Assembly (NCBI GenBank): GCA_949297805.1
Contig: CASFTG010000002.1
Span: forward strand, 236,342-300,341
Length of the DNA stretch: 64,000 nucleotides
From: an uncultured bacterium
Lineage (GTDB): Bacteria > Bacillota_I > Bacilli_A > RFN20 > CAG-826
Direction: 5' to 3'
Below, piece by piece: positions 31,048 to 39,753 of the stretch (within the stretch, counting starts at the first letter, position 1; every line of letters begins with the position of its first letter). The notes under the pieces were generated by a model. That model ran no database searches and was not told where the DNA came from. It saw only the letters and a program-made list of their open reading frames with translations. Both the position numbers and the translations under genes were made by a program.

Positions 31048-32436
31048 ATGAACTATAAAATCGAGCGGCCCCTTTTCCATCCGACTCCGAAGAAAGGATG
31101 GATCAATGATCCTAATGGCTTCTCCTTTTATCAGGGCCATTACCATTTGTTCGCCCAATATAATCCTTTTGAGCCGAAGTGGGGCCCGATGCATTGGCTT
31201 CATTTCCTTTCCCCGGATTTAGTCCATTGGAAGGAGGTCGGTATCGCCCTTCAGCCGGAGCATCCTTATGAGCTGCCATGGGGTTGTTTCTCGGGGACGG
31301 CCATCCAAGACGAGGACCAATTGCTCCTTTATTACACCGGGGCTCAAGAAGGGGCCCAGGTCCAATGTTTAGCCAGCAGCCTAGATGGAGAAACTTTTGT
31401 TAAATATCCCGGTAACCCAATCCTTGATGGGACGAGTTTGCCTGCTGGATATTCATTAAAGGACTTTCGTGACCCAAAGATTGTCAAGCAAAAAGGCCGT
31501 TACTATCTTTTTACCGGGGTCAAGAAGCCAGGATTAGGCTCTTCGATCCTTTGCTTCGATAGCCCCGATGGCCTCCATTTCTCTTTCCTTTCGACCTTTT
31601 ACGAGGGGATCGATGAGGTCGATGGCTGTTTGGAATGCCCGGACCTTTTGCTCATTGATGAGCATCATGCCATCTTGTCTTTCTCACCCCAGAATAAACC
31701 AAGTCACGGTCAGGGGACGTTCCAAAACAAACAGAGCTCAGTCTATGTCTATGGGGAACTTGATTTGCCCTCAGGCTGGTTCCGCCCCCTCACCCCTGAG
31801 ACGGAGTTTGACCAAGGGTTTGATTTCTATGCCCCAGAGTTACTTCGGCATGGCGATCATTGCTATCTAGCTGGGTGGGCCGCCAACTGGGGACGGAACT
31901 ATCCGATGGCGAAAGACGGCTATGCAAATTCCTTGCTAATTCGCGAGATTTCCTATCAAGATAACCGGCTTTTGCAGTCTTTCGTCAATCGTTTGGATTT
32001 GTGGTGGAACGATTCCCGGACCTATCGGGACATCTTTGCTCGACCTCGAATGGGGTTTGGGGAGTTCGGGGGCTCGACCAAACGGATCCGCTTCACCATC
32101 GAGTCGAAATCCTCCTTCACCATCTGCGTCCAAGGGGGCTATATCATCTCTCATGAATTCGGTTCCCCTTATTTGGCAATTCGTCGGACCAACCAGGCCT
32201 ATGAGACGATGTTACCGGGGCAAGAGAAAGACGACACCCGTTACGTCAAGGTTGGGGATTATTACCATTATCATTTCGATATCTTTATCGATGGGTACCT
32301 TATCGAGACGATCATCAACCACGGGGAATTCGCCCTTACCTCCCAATATTTCTCCAAAGGGGACAACAGCCTTATCTTTGAAGGCGATGCCAAAGTAACC
32401 GGGTTGCGCCTCGACTATCTAACCGATTGTCAATAG
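31048..32436 (+). CDS. GH32 beta-fructosidase / sucrose-6-phosphate hydrolase
   Basis: 462 residues, glycoside hydrolase family 32. The nucleophile motif WINDPNG (Asp21), the transition-state stabiliser FRDPK (Asp142) and the acid/base motif ECPD (Glu196) are intact, on a five-blade propeller with a C-terminal beta-sandwich. No signal peptide, so it is cytoplasmic and acts on imported sucrose, sucrose-6-phosphate or short fructans. No PTS or ABC sugar transporter adjoins it. GGAGAG at 31034-31039 precedes the ATG. The flanking palindromes suggest sugar-dependent repression. Confidence 0.92.
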   Translation: MNYKIERPLFHPTPKKGWINDPNGFSFYQGHYHLFAQYNPFEPKWGPMHWLHFLSPDLVHWKEVGIALQPEHPYELPWGCFSGTAIQDEDQLLLYYTGAQEGAQVQCLASSLDGETFVKYPGNPILDGTSLPAGYSLKDFRDPKIVKQKGRYYLFTGVKKPGLGSSILCFDSPDGLHFSFLSTFYEGIDEVDGCLECPDLLLIDEHHAILSFSPQNKPSHGQGTFQNKQSSVYVYGELDLPSGWFRPLTPETEFDQGFDFYAPELLRHGDHCYLAGWAANWGRNYPMAKDGYANSLLIREISYQDNRLLQSFVNRLDLWWNDSRTYRDIFARPRMGFGEFGGSTKRIRFTIESKSSFTICVQGGYIISHEFGSPYLAIRRTNQAYETMLPGQEKDDTRYVKVGDYYHYHFDIFIDGYLIETIINHGEFALTSQYFSKGDNSLIFEGDAKVTGLRLDYLTDCQ

Positions 32437-32469
32437 AAGCTATCTTGGTTTGATAATCGCTTATCTTAT

Positions 32470-32486
32470 TTGGCCTTTAAGGCCAA
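32470..32486. promoter_or_regulatory. 17-base palindrome, possible operator
   Basis: TTGGCCTTTAAGGCCAA is a perfect inverted repeat with 8-base arms around a single central T. No T-run follows on either strand, so a terminator is unlikely. It lies 33 bases after the GH32 stop and 62 bases before the next start, a plausible site for a dimeric repressor. Confidence 0.35.
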
Positions 32487-32548
32487 GCGAATATAACCGG
32501 TTAACTTTCCAAGCGAAAGGAAAACAAGTACAATCCTGCTTGTTGAAA

Positions 32549-33691
32549 ATGATCCTCGCCTTCTACCGTTACAAAAATGATAATCGGCCCTTGAGCTTCG
32601 TCAGCGAGTTCGCTGGCTATTCCGTCCTCCATGGCGAGGTTTCGGCTTTGCTTTCGATCCTCGATGGCAGTAAGAAAGATGACTATGAAGGCTCCTTCTT
32701 GGTCGATAATTGCAATATCCTCGAAGACGATTTCCTTTTTGCCAAAATTAGCCTTGAAGGAACCGCGGTCCATTCAAGCGTGGAATTAAAAGAAGGGCTC
32801 AACCTCGATCAGATATCCTCCTCTTTAGCCAAGTATCAAAGCGAGCATAACTTGACCCCGGAGGCGACGGCGAACTTAAGCGAAGCCATCAAGCATATTT
32901 ATAACACCTTATTGGCTCGTCCCCTTTATACCATCCTTGACCTTTCGAAGGCCGAGCCCACCCTTAAAGCCCAGGTAAATGAACTAAGCCACCTGATCTT
33001 CGCCCATTATCAGATTTTGGTTTATTTAGGGGAAGAAATAGGGGAGCCGAGGATAAGTGGTTATGACGAGGAACCGGCTAAACCGGTCTTCCATAACGAT
33101 TTTGAGGATTTTGCTTATGGGGAAGCGGCCCAACAAGCCGGCTTCCGTTTCTTCGTTGGTGATATTACCGACGCTAAGAAGCTAACTCCGGGCTCAATGT
33201 TCGTCGAGGCGGCGAAAAAGCAAGCAAAAGCCCAAACGAAGAAGAAAGCCCAAACCCCGGCCAGTTACTTCAAATCCTCCTTCACCCTCAATATTCCCTT
33301 CGCCATCCTTTTCCTGCTGTTTGGCTTTGCTTCGAGCTTCATCTTCTATTATCTGGCCAAAGGGGAATATAACGGGACGGTGGCTTCGATCTTCTCTTTG
33401 CTAAGCCCGATCTTCGCCTTGATGGCTTTGATGCCGGTCGCGTTTTTCTATGGCGATTCGGCTGAGCGGAATGTCTTTAAGAACAAGTTCCTGCTCGGTG
33501 GGCTAACCTTGATCGGGGTGGTCGGTCTCCTATTTGGGGGTATTGAATACCTCTTCTTCCGGACCACTGATTTCCCCTTCGATAAGCAATTGCCCTTCCT
33601 CTTGCCTTTGATTTGCTTCCCCTTAATCGAAGCCGCCTTCGTCTTCGTCTTAAGCTTCATCCGGAAGAAAAAGGCGGAATTGGAGCCCTAA
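32549..33691 (+). CDS. Membrane protein with large N-terminal cytoplasmic domain
   Basis: 380 residues from the ATG at 32549. About 250 N-terminal residues are soluble with no recognised domain; a lysine/alanine-rich linker (KKQAKAQTKKKAQ) precedes four hydrophobic helices at about 258-380. An in-frame start at 32450 is possible, but a TACAAT at 32529-32534 would lie downstream of it, so the later ATG is preferred. The next gene begins 4 bases after its stop; the two probably act together. Function unknown. Confidence 0.6.
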   Translation: MILAFYRYKNDNRPLSFVSEFAGYSVLHGEVSALLSILDGSKKDDYEGSFLVDNCNILEDDFLFAKISLEGTAVHSSVELKEGLNLDQISSSLAKYQSEHNLTPEATANLSEAIKHIYNTLLARPLYTILDLSKAEPTLKAQVNELSHLIFAHYQILVYLGEEIGEPRISGYDEEPAKPVFHNDFEDFAYGEAAQQAGFRFFVGDITDAKKLTPGSMFVEAAKKQAKAQTKKKAQTPASYFKSSFTLNIPFAILFLLFGFASSFIFYYLAKGEYNGTVASIFSLLSPIFALMALMPVAFFYGDSAERNVFKNKFLLGGLTLIGVVGLLFGGIEYLFFRTTDFPFDKQLPFLLPLICFPLIEAAFVFVLSFIRKKKAELEP

Positions 33692-33694
33692 GCC

Positions 33695-34210
33695 ATGGTT
33701 ATTTTTGCCTCGTCGACCGGCTATGCGATTTTGGCCGCGGTCGGGTCGATCTTCGTCATTGTCCTTGGTTACATCGCCTCGATGCTATTCCGGTCCGGGG
33801 AATTCGCCGCCTCGGTCCGGCGGATGGCTTTCTTAGACGGTAAAGACGTGAAGTTGGAATTATGTTTCGCCAATAAGACCAGCAAAGCCAAGACCTATAC
33901 TGATTTAGGGCTCGCCATCAAGACTAAAAAGGGCTATGTCCCGGTCGCCTATTTAGACCACGCCCCGTTTTTAAAAGGGAGCGATTCCTTAAGCGTCGGT
34001 TCCTCGCTGGCTTTGACGGTGGGGAAAATGGCCAAAGCCACTTTCGTTTTGGATTTCTTCTTAAAAGAGCAATCGGGGACCGATTATTATCTCTTCTGCC
34101 GGTCGGGGAAGAAATGCTACGTCGCCTCGATTGATTTGTCTTCTTATAAGCAAAAGCCGATCTATTTTCATTCCCTCTCCTCCAAGGCGGCCGCGGCCTT
34201 GACGAAATAG
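33695..34210 (+). CDS. Membrane-anchored protein, unknown function
   Basis: 171 residues with one hydrophobic N-terminal helix (about 9-31) and a soluble domain of about 135 residues that is predicted to be beta-rich. No signature residues recognised. It begins 4 bases after the preceding membrane-protein gene, implying co-expression, and is followed by a strong terminator at 34266. Confidence 0.6.
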   Translation: MVIFASSTGYAILAAVGSIFVIVLGYIASMLFRSGEFAASVRRMAFLDGKDVKLELCFANKTSKAKTYTDLGLAIKTKKGYVPVAYLDHAPFLKGSDSLSVGSSLALTVGKMAKATFVLDFFLKEQSGTDYYLFCRSGKKCYVASIDLSSYKQKPIYFHSLSSKAAAALTK

Positions 34211-34265
34211 CCCTTCCATTTATTATGGAGGTGGCCGAGGTGCCTCCTTGAATCATGCCTCGGCG

Positions 34266-34296
34266 CGGATGGCGAGTTAGCCATCCGTTTTCTTTT
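34266..34296 (+). terminator. Rho-independent terminator overlapping a convergent stop codon
   Basis: CGGATGGC (34266-34273) and GCCATCCG (34280-34287) form an 8-bp perfect stem with a 6-base loop followed by TTTTCTTTT. The loop and right arm contain the last codons and stop of the convergent helicase gene on the minus strand, so the end of the helicase coding sequence doubles as a terminator for the plus-strand operon. Confidence 0.85.
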
Positions 34297-37200
34297 GGAG
34301 GTAGCAACGACCAAAGCTGACGTAGGATTCCTTGCCTAGCCCAGGTAAGGAGAGCCATTCCTCGATCGAGGAGGGCTTATAGGTGGCTAAGGAGACCAAG
34401 CCTTTATTGGAAACGATGAGGTGAAGAGGTATCTGCCTTCTTTTCGCCTCCGCTTCCCGGATGACGATGAGGGAGTCAAGGAACTCACAATCGGTTAGGA
34501 TGTTCCCTTCGTCATCGGCCACCACCTGGAAGCCATCCTTATAATCGACGTATTGGGTCCGTTTGGTTGGGTCAGTCCGTTCCGTCTTTTTCCTAACTCT
34601 AGTCTCGGGGACGAAGGAATCGACGCATTGTCTTTCATAATGGGGTAAGAGGGAGCAGTCGATTTCCTCATAACCAGCCTTGAAGCCTCGTTTGTATACT
34701 TCATAGGAGATGGTCCGGTTGCAACCTGACCCGTCGGCTTTATAACAGGTGCAACCCAAGAAGGGTTTGCCCTCGGGTTTGGATTTGACGATGAGATACC
34801 CATCCTGACAGGCATCGCATTTTTCAATCCCCATGTCTTTGCCGGCTAGATCGTTGGTGATGAAGCCGCACATCTCCGGCTCGTTGGTGCACATATAAAG
34901 CTTGAGCCCATAGTTCTTGTTGTATTGGAGAGTGAGGGGATAACCGCAGACGGGGCAAGGGGTGAAGCGACGCGGGGTGATTTCGGTCTTGGTCAATTTC
35001 CCGTGCAAAGTCACTTCTGGATAGTCCTTGATGAGTTCTAAGACGAAGCGGGAGGGTTTGTTTTCCGGGCAGAGGATGAAGACCCGGTTTTTGGTTCGGG
35101 TCAAGGCGACGTAGAAGAGCCGCCTTTCCTCGGCGTATTCCATCTCCTCATCGTCTTTGATGACCAGTTTGAGGATCGGGTCGTCATCGATTTGACTGGG
35201 GAAGCCATAGATTCCTTCCTTCCCGTTGATGAGGATGACATTGTCATAGCCGAGCCCTTTGCTGCTGTGGGCGGTTAAAAACTCTAACTTGGCCTTGGGG
35301 TACTTTTTAGAGAAGATTCGGCCTGAGACGTCGGAATAGACGAAGCGTTCGGTGGCGCAGAGGTGGGTGGCGTCGAAGTTATACCGCCCGATCAAAAGGA
35401 TTGAGGAATCGGGTTTTAGTTTTTCTTGCTTATTGGCTAGGAGGACTTTCCCAATCATCTCCTCTAAGGCTTGGCTGAGGCTATCTTTCTTTTGGTAGTC
35501 CTCTTCATAGGTTTGGATAACGACTGGTTTCCTAATGTGTTTGGGCGATATTAAAGACTTCTTGATCTGGGCCTTATTTTTCTGAACGAATGAGCCGGCG
35601 ATGTCGATGACTTCCTGGGAGTTGCGATACGTCTTGCTGATGATGAGTTGCTTCGCATACCCCATTAGTTGCTGGAAATGGGTGAAGAGGGAGACGTCCG
35701 ATCCTGAGAAGCGGTAGATCGACTGCCAATCGTCCCCGACGGCGATGACCTTGGCATCGGCTACTTGCTTCAAAGCCTTGACCAGGTCAAACTTTTCCCT
35801 GGAGATATCCTGATACTCATCGACGATGACGTAACGGTAGTTAAGCTTTTCGCCCTTTTTGGCCATCTCCTCCAATAAACCCGAGGCCTTATTGATCATA
35901 TCGGAGAAGTCGAGGGCCCCTTGCTCATTCAGTTGCTGCTGGTAATAGAGATAAGCCGATTCGGTGATGTCTAAGAAGAGTCGGGTCCGGGGATTATTGG
36001 CATGGAGCCGCATATAGGCGAAGGAATCGGATCGATAGCCATCGCGTTTAAAAGCCCCGATGAAGGTGGTGAGCAACTTGGCTAGTCTTCCAACGTAACG
36101 CGATTCCTCATTGGCGAGTAGTTTCTTGAACAACTCCTCTTTATCGATGGGGTGGAGGGCGAAGCCAGCTCTTAATAATTGGTCTTGGAGGTGAAGGAGG
36201 AAATCCTTTCCGTCTTTATGATGGGAGAAGGTATAGAGGAGGGCGGTTTTGTGCTCGCGGTGGAGCTTGACCTTATCATTGATCTCCTGCTTATAACGGG
36301 CGAGTTCGCTGGGGGTATAGAAAGAATGGGTCCCGTCCTCATTGATTCCGAAGTGCTCGATATAGGCGACCTTATCCCCTTGGGTGATCTTGAAGTCGGG
36401 GGTATAGGGCTTAGAGGCTTTGAGGATGTGGTAAGGGTAGATGGCCTCGTATTGGTAATCGATGCCGTTGATATAGAGGAAGTTGGCGATCCGCACCTCC
36501 TCATTGCTCCGTAAGAACTCACCCTGCAAGGACTTCTTGCCTTTGATTCGTGATAAGGCGGCCTGGTTGAACCGATCGACGTAGCCTCTGATCGTCGGGA
36601 AGTCGCCTTTTTGAAGATAGGCCTTGAATCCCTCTAAATCCGTCCCTTGATAGGGCAGGTCGATATAGGAGGCGAAGAAGAGGATGACTTTTTCCAGTAA
36701 CGGCGGGTTGGCCAATACGTTCTCTTTCAAGTAATCGAGGACGGTGTAATAGAGGAAGTCCTCGTCCTTGACGATCGGTTTCTCGCTCACTTGGTTTCGG
36801 ACCAGCGAAAACCCAACCGAATGGAAGGTCGAGATGACACAGGGAAGGGCCAGCCGTTCATTGATCCGTTCTTTCAATTCGTTGACCGCCTTATTGGTAA
36901 AAGAGACGATAAGGATGTCTTCGGGTTTGACCCCTTGCTTCTCCACTAGGTAACGGGCTTTGGCCGCGAGCGTTGTCGTCTTGCCCGCCCCGGCCCCGGC
37001 GATCAGGAGGATATTGTCTTCATCAGTGAGCACGGCGGTCCGTTGCTCCTCGTCTAACTTAATCGCCGGGTCGACTTCTTTAAGCAGATCGTCGAGGTAT
37101 GACTTGTCACATTCGAGGTGTTGAGCGAGGAATTGCTGGTTATGAGCCTCGACCGTCGCCGACCCTTTGGCTAAATCGATCAGGTCTTCGTAGGAGGATA

Positions 37201-37456
37201 AGAAGGTGGTCAGCCTCTCTTTCTTGACCTTATGGGCTTTGACGTAATAATCGAGGGAGGAGCCTTTGACTAAGGAATGGTAGAAATCATAGGTGGGGCG
37301 ATACTTTGTTAGCAAAGGGAGGTAATCGCTTCTCGCGATGTACTTATCTAAAGATAGCAATCCCGCCAACTCATGATTGAACTCCTCGGCTGAAAGATAT
37401 TCCGAGAGTTTATTGACTGGCGATTGCCGTTTGAATAGCCGCGCGAAGATGCCCAT
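34277..37456 (-). CDS. UvrD/Rep-like DNA helicase with zinc ribbons and HRDC domain
   Basis: 1059 residues. Superfamily I helicase motifs: Walker A LIAGAGAGKTTTLAAKA, LIVSFTNKAVNELK, VDEYQDISREKFDLV (motif II), GDDWQSIYRFSGSD, SKGLGYDNVILI and ERRLFYVALTRTKNRVFIL. Between motifs Ia and II is an unusually large insert of over 300 residues. After the helicase core come two Cys4 zinc ribbons of the topoisomerase type (CPVCGYPLTLQY...; CDACQDGYLIVKS...) and a C-terminal HRDC-like domain. This plan resembles HelD/helicase IV-related repair helicases. The ATG at 37456 follows TATAAT by 7 bases; a longer start at 37510 would cover that promoter. Convergent with 33695. Confidence 0.85.
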   Translation of the reverse strand: MGIFARLFKRQSPVNKLSEYLSAEEFNHELAGLLSLDKYIARSDYLPLLTKYRPTYDFYHSLVKGSSLDYYVKAHKVKKERLTTFLSSYEDLIDLAKGSATVEAHNQQFLAQHLECDKSYLDDLLKEVDPAIKLDEEQRTAVLTDEDNILLIAGAGAGKTTTLAAKARYLVEKQGVKPEDILIVSFTNKAVNELKERINERLALPCVISTFHSVGFSLVRNQVSEKPIVKDEDFLYYTVLDYLKENVLANPPLLEKVILFFASYIDLPYQGTDLEGFKAYLQKGDFPTIRGYVDRFNQAALSRIKGKKSLQGEFLRSNEEVRIANFLYINGIDYQYEAIYPYHILKASKPYTPDFKITQGDKVAYIEHFGINEDGTHSFYTPSELARYKQEINDKVKLHREHKTALLYTFSHHKDGKDFLLHLQDQLLRAGFALHPIDKEELFKKLLANEESRYVGRLAKLLTTFIGAFKRDGYRSDSFAYMRLHANNPRTRLFLDITESAYLYYQQQLNEQGALDFSDMINKASGLLEEMAKKGEKLNYRYVIVDEYQDISREKFDLVKALKQVADAKVIAVGDDWQSIYRFSGSDVSLFTHFQQLMGYAKQLIISKTYRNSQEVIDIAGSFVQKNKAQIKKSLISPKHIRKPVVIQTYEEDYQKKDSLSQALEEMIGKVLLANKQEKLKPDSSILLIGRYNFDATHLCATERFVYSDVSGRIFSKKYPKAKLEFLTAHSSKGLGYDNVILINGKEGIYGFPSQIDDDPILKLVIKDDEEMEYAEERRLFYVALTRTKNRVFILCPENKPSRFVLELIKDYPEVTLHGKLTKTEITPRRFTPCPVCGYPLTLQYNKNYGLKLYMCTNEPEMCGFITNDLAGKDMGIEKCDACQDGYLIVKSKPEGKPFLGCTCYKADGSGCNRTISYEVYKRGFKAGYEEIDCSLLPHYERQCVDSFVPETRVRKKTERTDPTKRTQYVDYKDGFQVVADDEGNILTDCEFLDSLIVIREAEAKRRQIPLHLIVSNKGLVSLATYKPSSIEEWLSLPGLGKESYVSFGRCYLQKKTDG

Positions 37457-37463
37457 TGACGCG

Positions 37464-37469
37464 ATTATA
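37464..37469 (-). promoter_or_regulatory. -10 element of the helicase gene
   Basis: TATAAT on the minus strand ends 7 bases before the helicase ATG (37456). No ribosome site can fit in between, giving one of the clearest leaderless cases in the window. Confidence 0.55.
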
Positions 37470-37513
37470 TACGAATTTCCCCGTCTTTGGTGGATAATGA
37501 AGGCCGACAAGAT

Positions 37514-38527
37514 ATGGATAACTTCTTATTGAACAAGACCGTCCTCATCACCGGCGGCACCGGGTCCTTCGGGGTCGCGGCCACCCGTCGTTTCTTAGCC
37601 GAAGGGGCGGCCCAGGTCCGGATCATCTCTCGTGACGAGAAGAAACAAGACGACATGCGGAAGGCCTTCGCCGACCCGCGATTGAAGTTCTATATCGGCG
37701 ACGTAAGGGATCTATCCTCGATCGAGAACGCCTTTTATGGGGTTGATTACGTCTTCAGCGCCGCGGCGTTAAAGCAAGTTCCTTCCTGCGAATTCTTCCC
37801 GCTTGAAGCGACCAAAACCAATGTACTGGGATCCGATAACGTCATCACCGCTTGTCTAAGGGCTAAGGTGAAAGCCGCCGTCTTCCTTTCGACCGATAAG
37901 GCGGCTTATCCGATCAATGCGATGGGCATCACCAAAGCCTTGATGGAGAAAAACGTCGTGGCTAGAAGCCGGGATATCGGGGATAAGGGGACGAAGTTAT
38001 GCTTAACCCGTTATGGCAATGTCTTAGCCAGTCGGGGTTCGGTCGTGCCTTTGTTTTTAGACCAAATCGCCAAAGGTGAGCCTTTAACCGTCACCAACCC
38101 CAAGATGACCAGATTCTTAATGAGCTTAGACCAAGCGATTGATTTAGTTCTTTACGCTTTAGAGCATGGCGAGCAGGGCGACTTATTCGTTATGAAAGCC
38201 AAAGCCGCCGAGATTATGACCCTGGCCGAGGCGGCGAAGGAACTGAAACATGCTTCTAACCCGATCCACATCATCGGGACTAGGCACGGGGAGAAGAGAT
38301 TCGAGACTTTGGTGACCGCCGAGGAGATGGTTAGAGCCATCGATTTAGGCGATTACTTCAAGATCCCTTATGACAACCGGGATCTGAACTATGAACGTTA
38401 CTTCAGCCAAGGGGAGAAGCGGATTGAGGAGGCCGAGCCCTTCACTAGCGACAACGCCCCGCGGCTCAATCTTGAGCAGACCAAAGAACTATTGATGACT
38501 TTGCCGTTATTTAAGGGAGAGGAATGA
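37514..38527 (+). CDS. capE: UDP-GlcNAc 4,6-dehydratase (5-inverting), CapE-like
   Basis: 337 residues, extended SDR. The NAD loop VLITGGTGSFGVAATRRFL is at the N-terminus, then FSAAALKQVPSCEFFP and STDKAAYPINAMGITKALME. The usual YxxxK is MxxxK here (MGITK), as in CapE-type inverting dehydratases. It makes the first intermediate of UDP-N-acetyl-L-fucosamine from UDP-GlcNAc. The ATG at 37514 is in frame with an earlier codon at 37487; the later one gives the family N-terminus. GATAAT at 37494 may be the -10. ATGA overlap with capF. Confidence 0.93.
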   Translation: MDNFLLNKTVLITGGTGSFGVAATRRFLAEGAAQVRIISRDEKKQDDMRKAFADPRLKFYIGDVRDLSSIENAFYGVDYVFSAAALKQVPSCEFFPLEATKTNVLGSDNVITACLRAKVKAAVFLSTDKAAYPINAMGITKALMEKNVVARSRDIGDKGTKLCLTRYGNVLASRGSVVPLFLDQIAKGEPLTVTNPKMTRFLMSLDQAIDLVLYALEHGEQGDLFVMKAKAAEIMTLAEAAKELKHASNPIHIIGTRHGEKRFETLVTAEEMVRAIDLGDYFKIPYDNRDLNYERYFSQGEKRIEEAEPFTSDNAPRLNLEQTKELLMTLPLFKGEE

Positions 38528-39564
38528 AGGTTCTTTTAACGGGGCATAAAGGATTCATCGGGAATTTTGTTTCCCGTTATCTTTCCGAACGCGGGATCGA
38601 GGTTTTAGGATTCGATAAAGGGGATAAGGGGCTAGCCGGTTCAGTTAAGCAAGCCGAGGCCATCCTGCATTTTGCTGGGGTCAACCGGGCGGAGAACCCA
38701 GATGACTATTACCAAGGCAACGCCGGTTTCACCAAGGCCTTAGTCGACCTGGTTAACCAATATAATCCGGACGTTCCCTTCTTCTATGCTTCCTCGGTTA
38801 AGGCTAGCCAAGATAGCGAATACGGGAAGAGTAAGAAGGTGGCGGAGGACTATATCCGGGCGAATCTAAAATCCTCCCATATCCAAAGGTTCTGCAATGT
38901 TTTCGGGCCTTATTGCCGGCCGTTTTATAATAATGTCATCGCTACTTGGTGCCAGTTATTGAGCGAAGGGAAGGAGTTTGAAATAAACCCGCAGAACCCC
39001 TTCCTAAATTTAATTTACGTCGAAGATGTAGGGGAATGCGCGCTCGCATTCTTGCAGGGCAAGGAATATAGACTTAAACCGAAAAGGATCCGTCTCTCGA
39101 CCTTGGCGAAGGAATTAAAAGCCATCGCCGATGGCTCTTTAAATCTTAATACCGTTTTCCAACAACGCCTTTTCACCACCTATGTGTCCTATCTCCCAAT
39201 CGAACTGAAAAACTTCGACCAACGGGTGGATGAACGGGGCGTCTTCGTCCCCTTGTTCAAAGGGACGATCAAAGGGCAGTTGGCTTTGAATTACGTTAAC
39301 CCTGGTCAAACCAAAGGGGGCCATTACCATCATCACAAGACCGAGATCTTCGTTTTCTCGCGCGGACGCCTTCGGTTCGACTTAAGCAAAGACGGGAAGC
39401 ATTATTCCTTTGAGTGCGATAACTCTAAGTGCCCCCTATACCTTTACATCCCGCCGGAATACACTCATTCGTTCACCAACTTTGGGAATGAGGTGGCTTC
39501 GGTCATCATCTACTGCAGTGAAGAGTACGATCCGGGGGTTCCAGATACCTATCCTGATAAGTAA
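38524..39564 (+). CDS. capF: CapF-like bifunctional epimerase/reductase with cupin domain
   Basis: 346 residues. The N-terminal SDR domain (GHKGFIGNFVSRYL, LHFAGVNRA, YGKSKK) spans about 1-240. The C-terminal cupin (about 245-346) has the metal-binding HYHHHKTEIFVF, GRLRF and YIPPEYTHSF motifs. This two-domain plan is specific to CapF, which epimerises C3 and reduces C4 of the CapE product. Overlaps capE by 4 bases. Its stop is followed after 6 bases by the 12-bp repeat array and then AlbA_2 copy B, separating it from capG. Confidence 0.93.
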   Translation: MKVLLTGHKGFIGNFVSRYLSERGIEVLGFDKGDKGLAGSVKQAEAILHFAGVNRAENPDDYYQGNAGFTKALVDLVNQYNPDVPFFYASSVKASQDSEYGKSKKVAEDYIRANLKSSHIQRFCNVFGPYCRPFYNNVIATWCQLLSEGKEFEINPQNPFLNLIYVEDVGECALAFLQGKEYRLKPKRIRLSTLAKELKAIADGSLNLNTVFQQRLFTTYVSYLPIELKNFDQRVDERGVFVPLFKGTIKGQLALNYVNPGQTKGGHYHHHKTEIFVFSRGRLRFDLSKDGKHYSFECDNSKCPLYLYIPPEYTHSFTNFGNEVASVIIYCSEEYDPGVPDTYPDK

Positions 39565-39570
39565 AAAACG

Positions 39571-39684
39571 TCTTTCCCGCCATCTTTCCCGCCATCTTTC
39601 CCGCCAAGCAAAATCTTGTGGTTGTCGTAACAATTCGGATTTTGGCGGTTTTTCCCGCCATCTTTCCCGCCATCTTTCCCGCCA
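39571..39684 (+). repeat. Two clusters of three 12-bp direct repeats upstream of AlbA_2 gene B
   Basis: The unit TCTTTCCCGCCA occurs as three exact head-to-tail copies at 39571-39582, 39583-39594 and 39595-39606. A second cluster has one copy with a single change (39649-39660) and two exact copies (39661-39684). The 42 bases between clusters contain an inverted TGGCGG (39643-39648) that can pair with the adjacent CCGCCA. The array sits between the capF stop and the AlbA_2 promoter, ending 16 bases before its -35. Confidence 0.9.
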
Positions 39685-39700
39685 ATTTGTGCTTAGTATC

Positions 39701-39729
39701 TAGACTTCATTGCTGATAGTTAATATAAT
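39701..39729 (+). promoter_or_regulatory. Promoter of AlbA_2 gene B
   Basis: TAGACT (39701-39706) and TATAAT (39724-39729) are separated by 17 bases. A leader with AAAGGGG (39738-39744) precedes the ATG at 39754. Transcription from here would also reach capG, which overlaps the AlbA_2 stop. Confidence 0.6.
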
Positions 39730-39753
39730 TGCAAATGAAAGGGGAACATAAAG

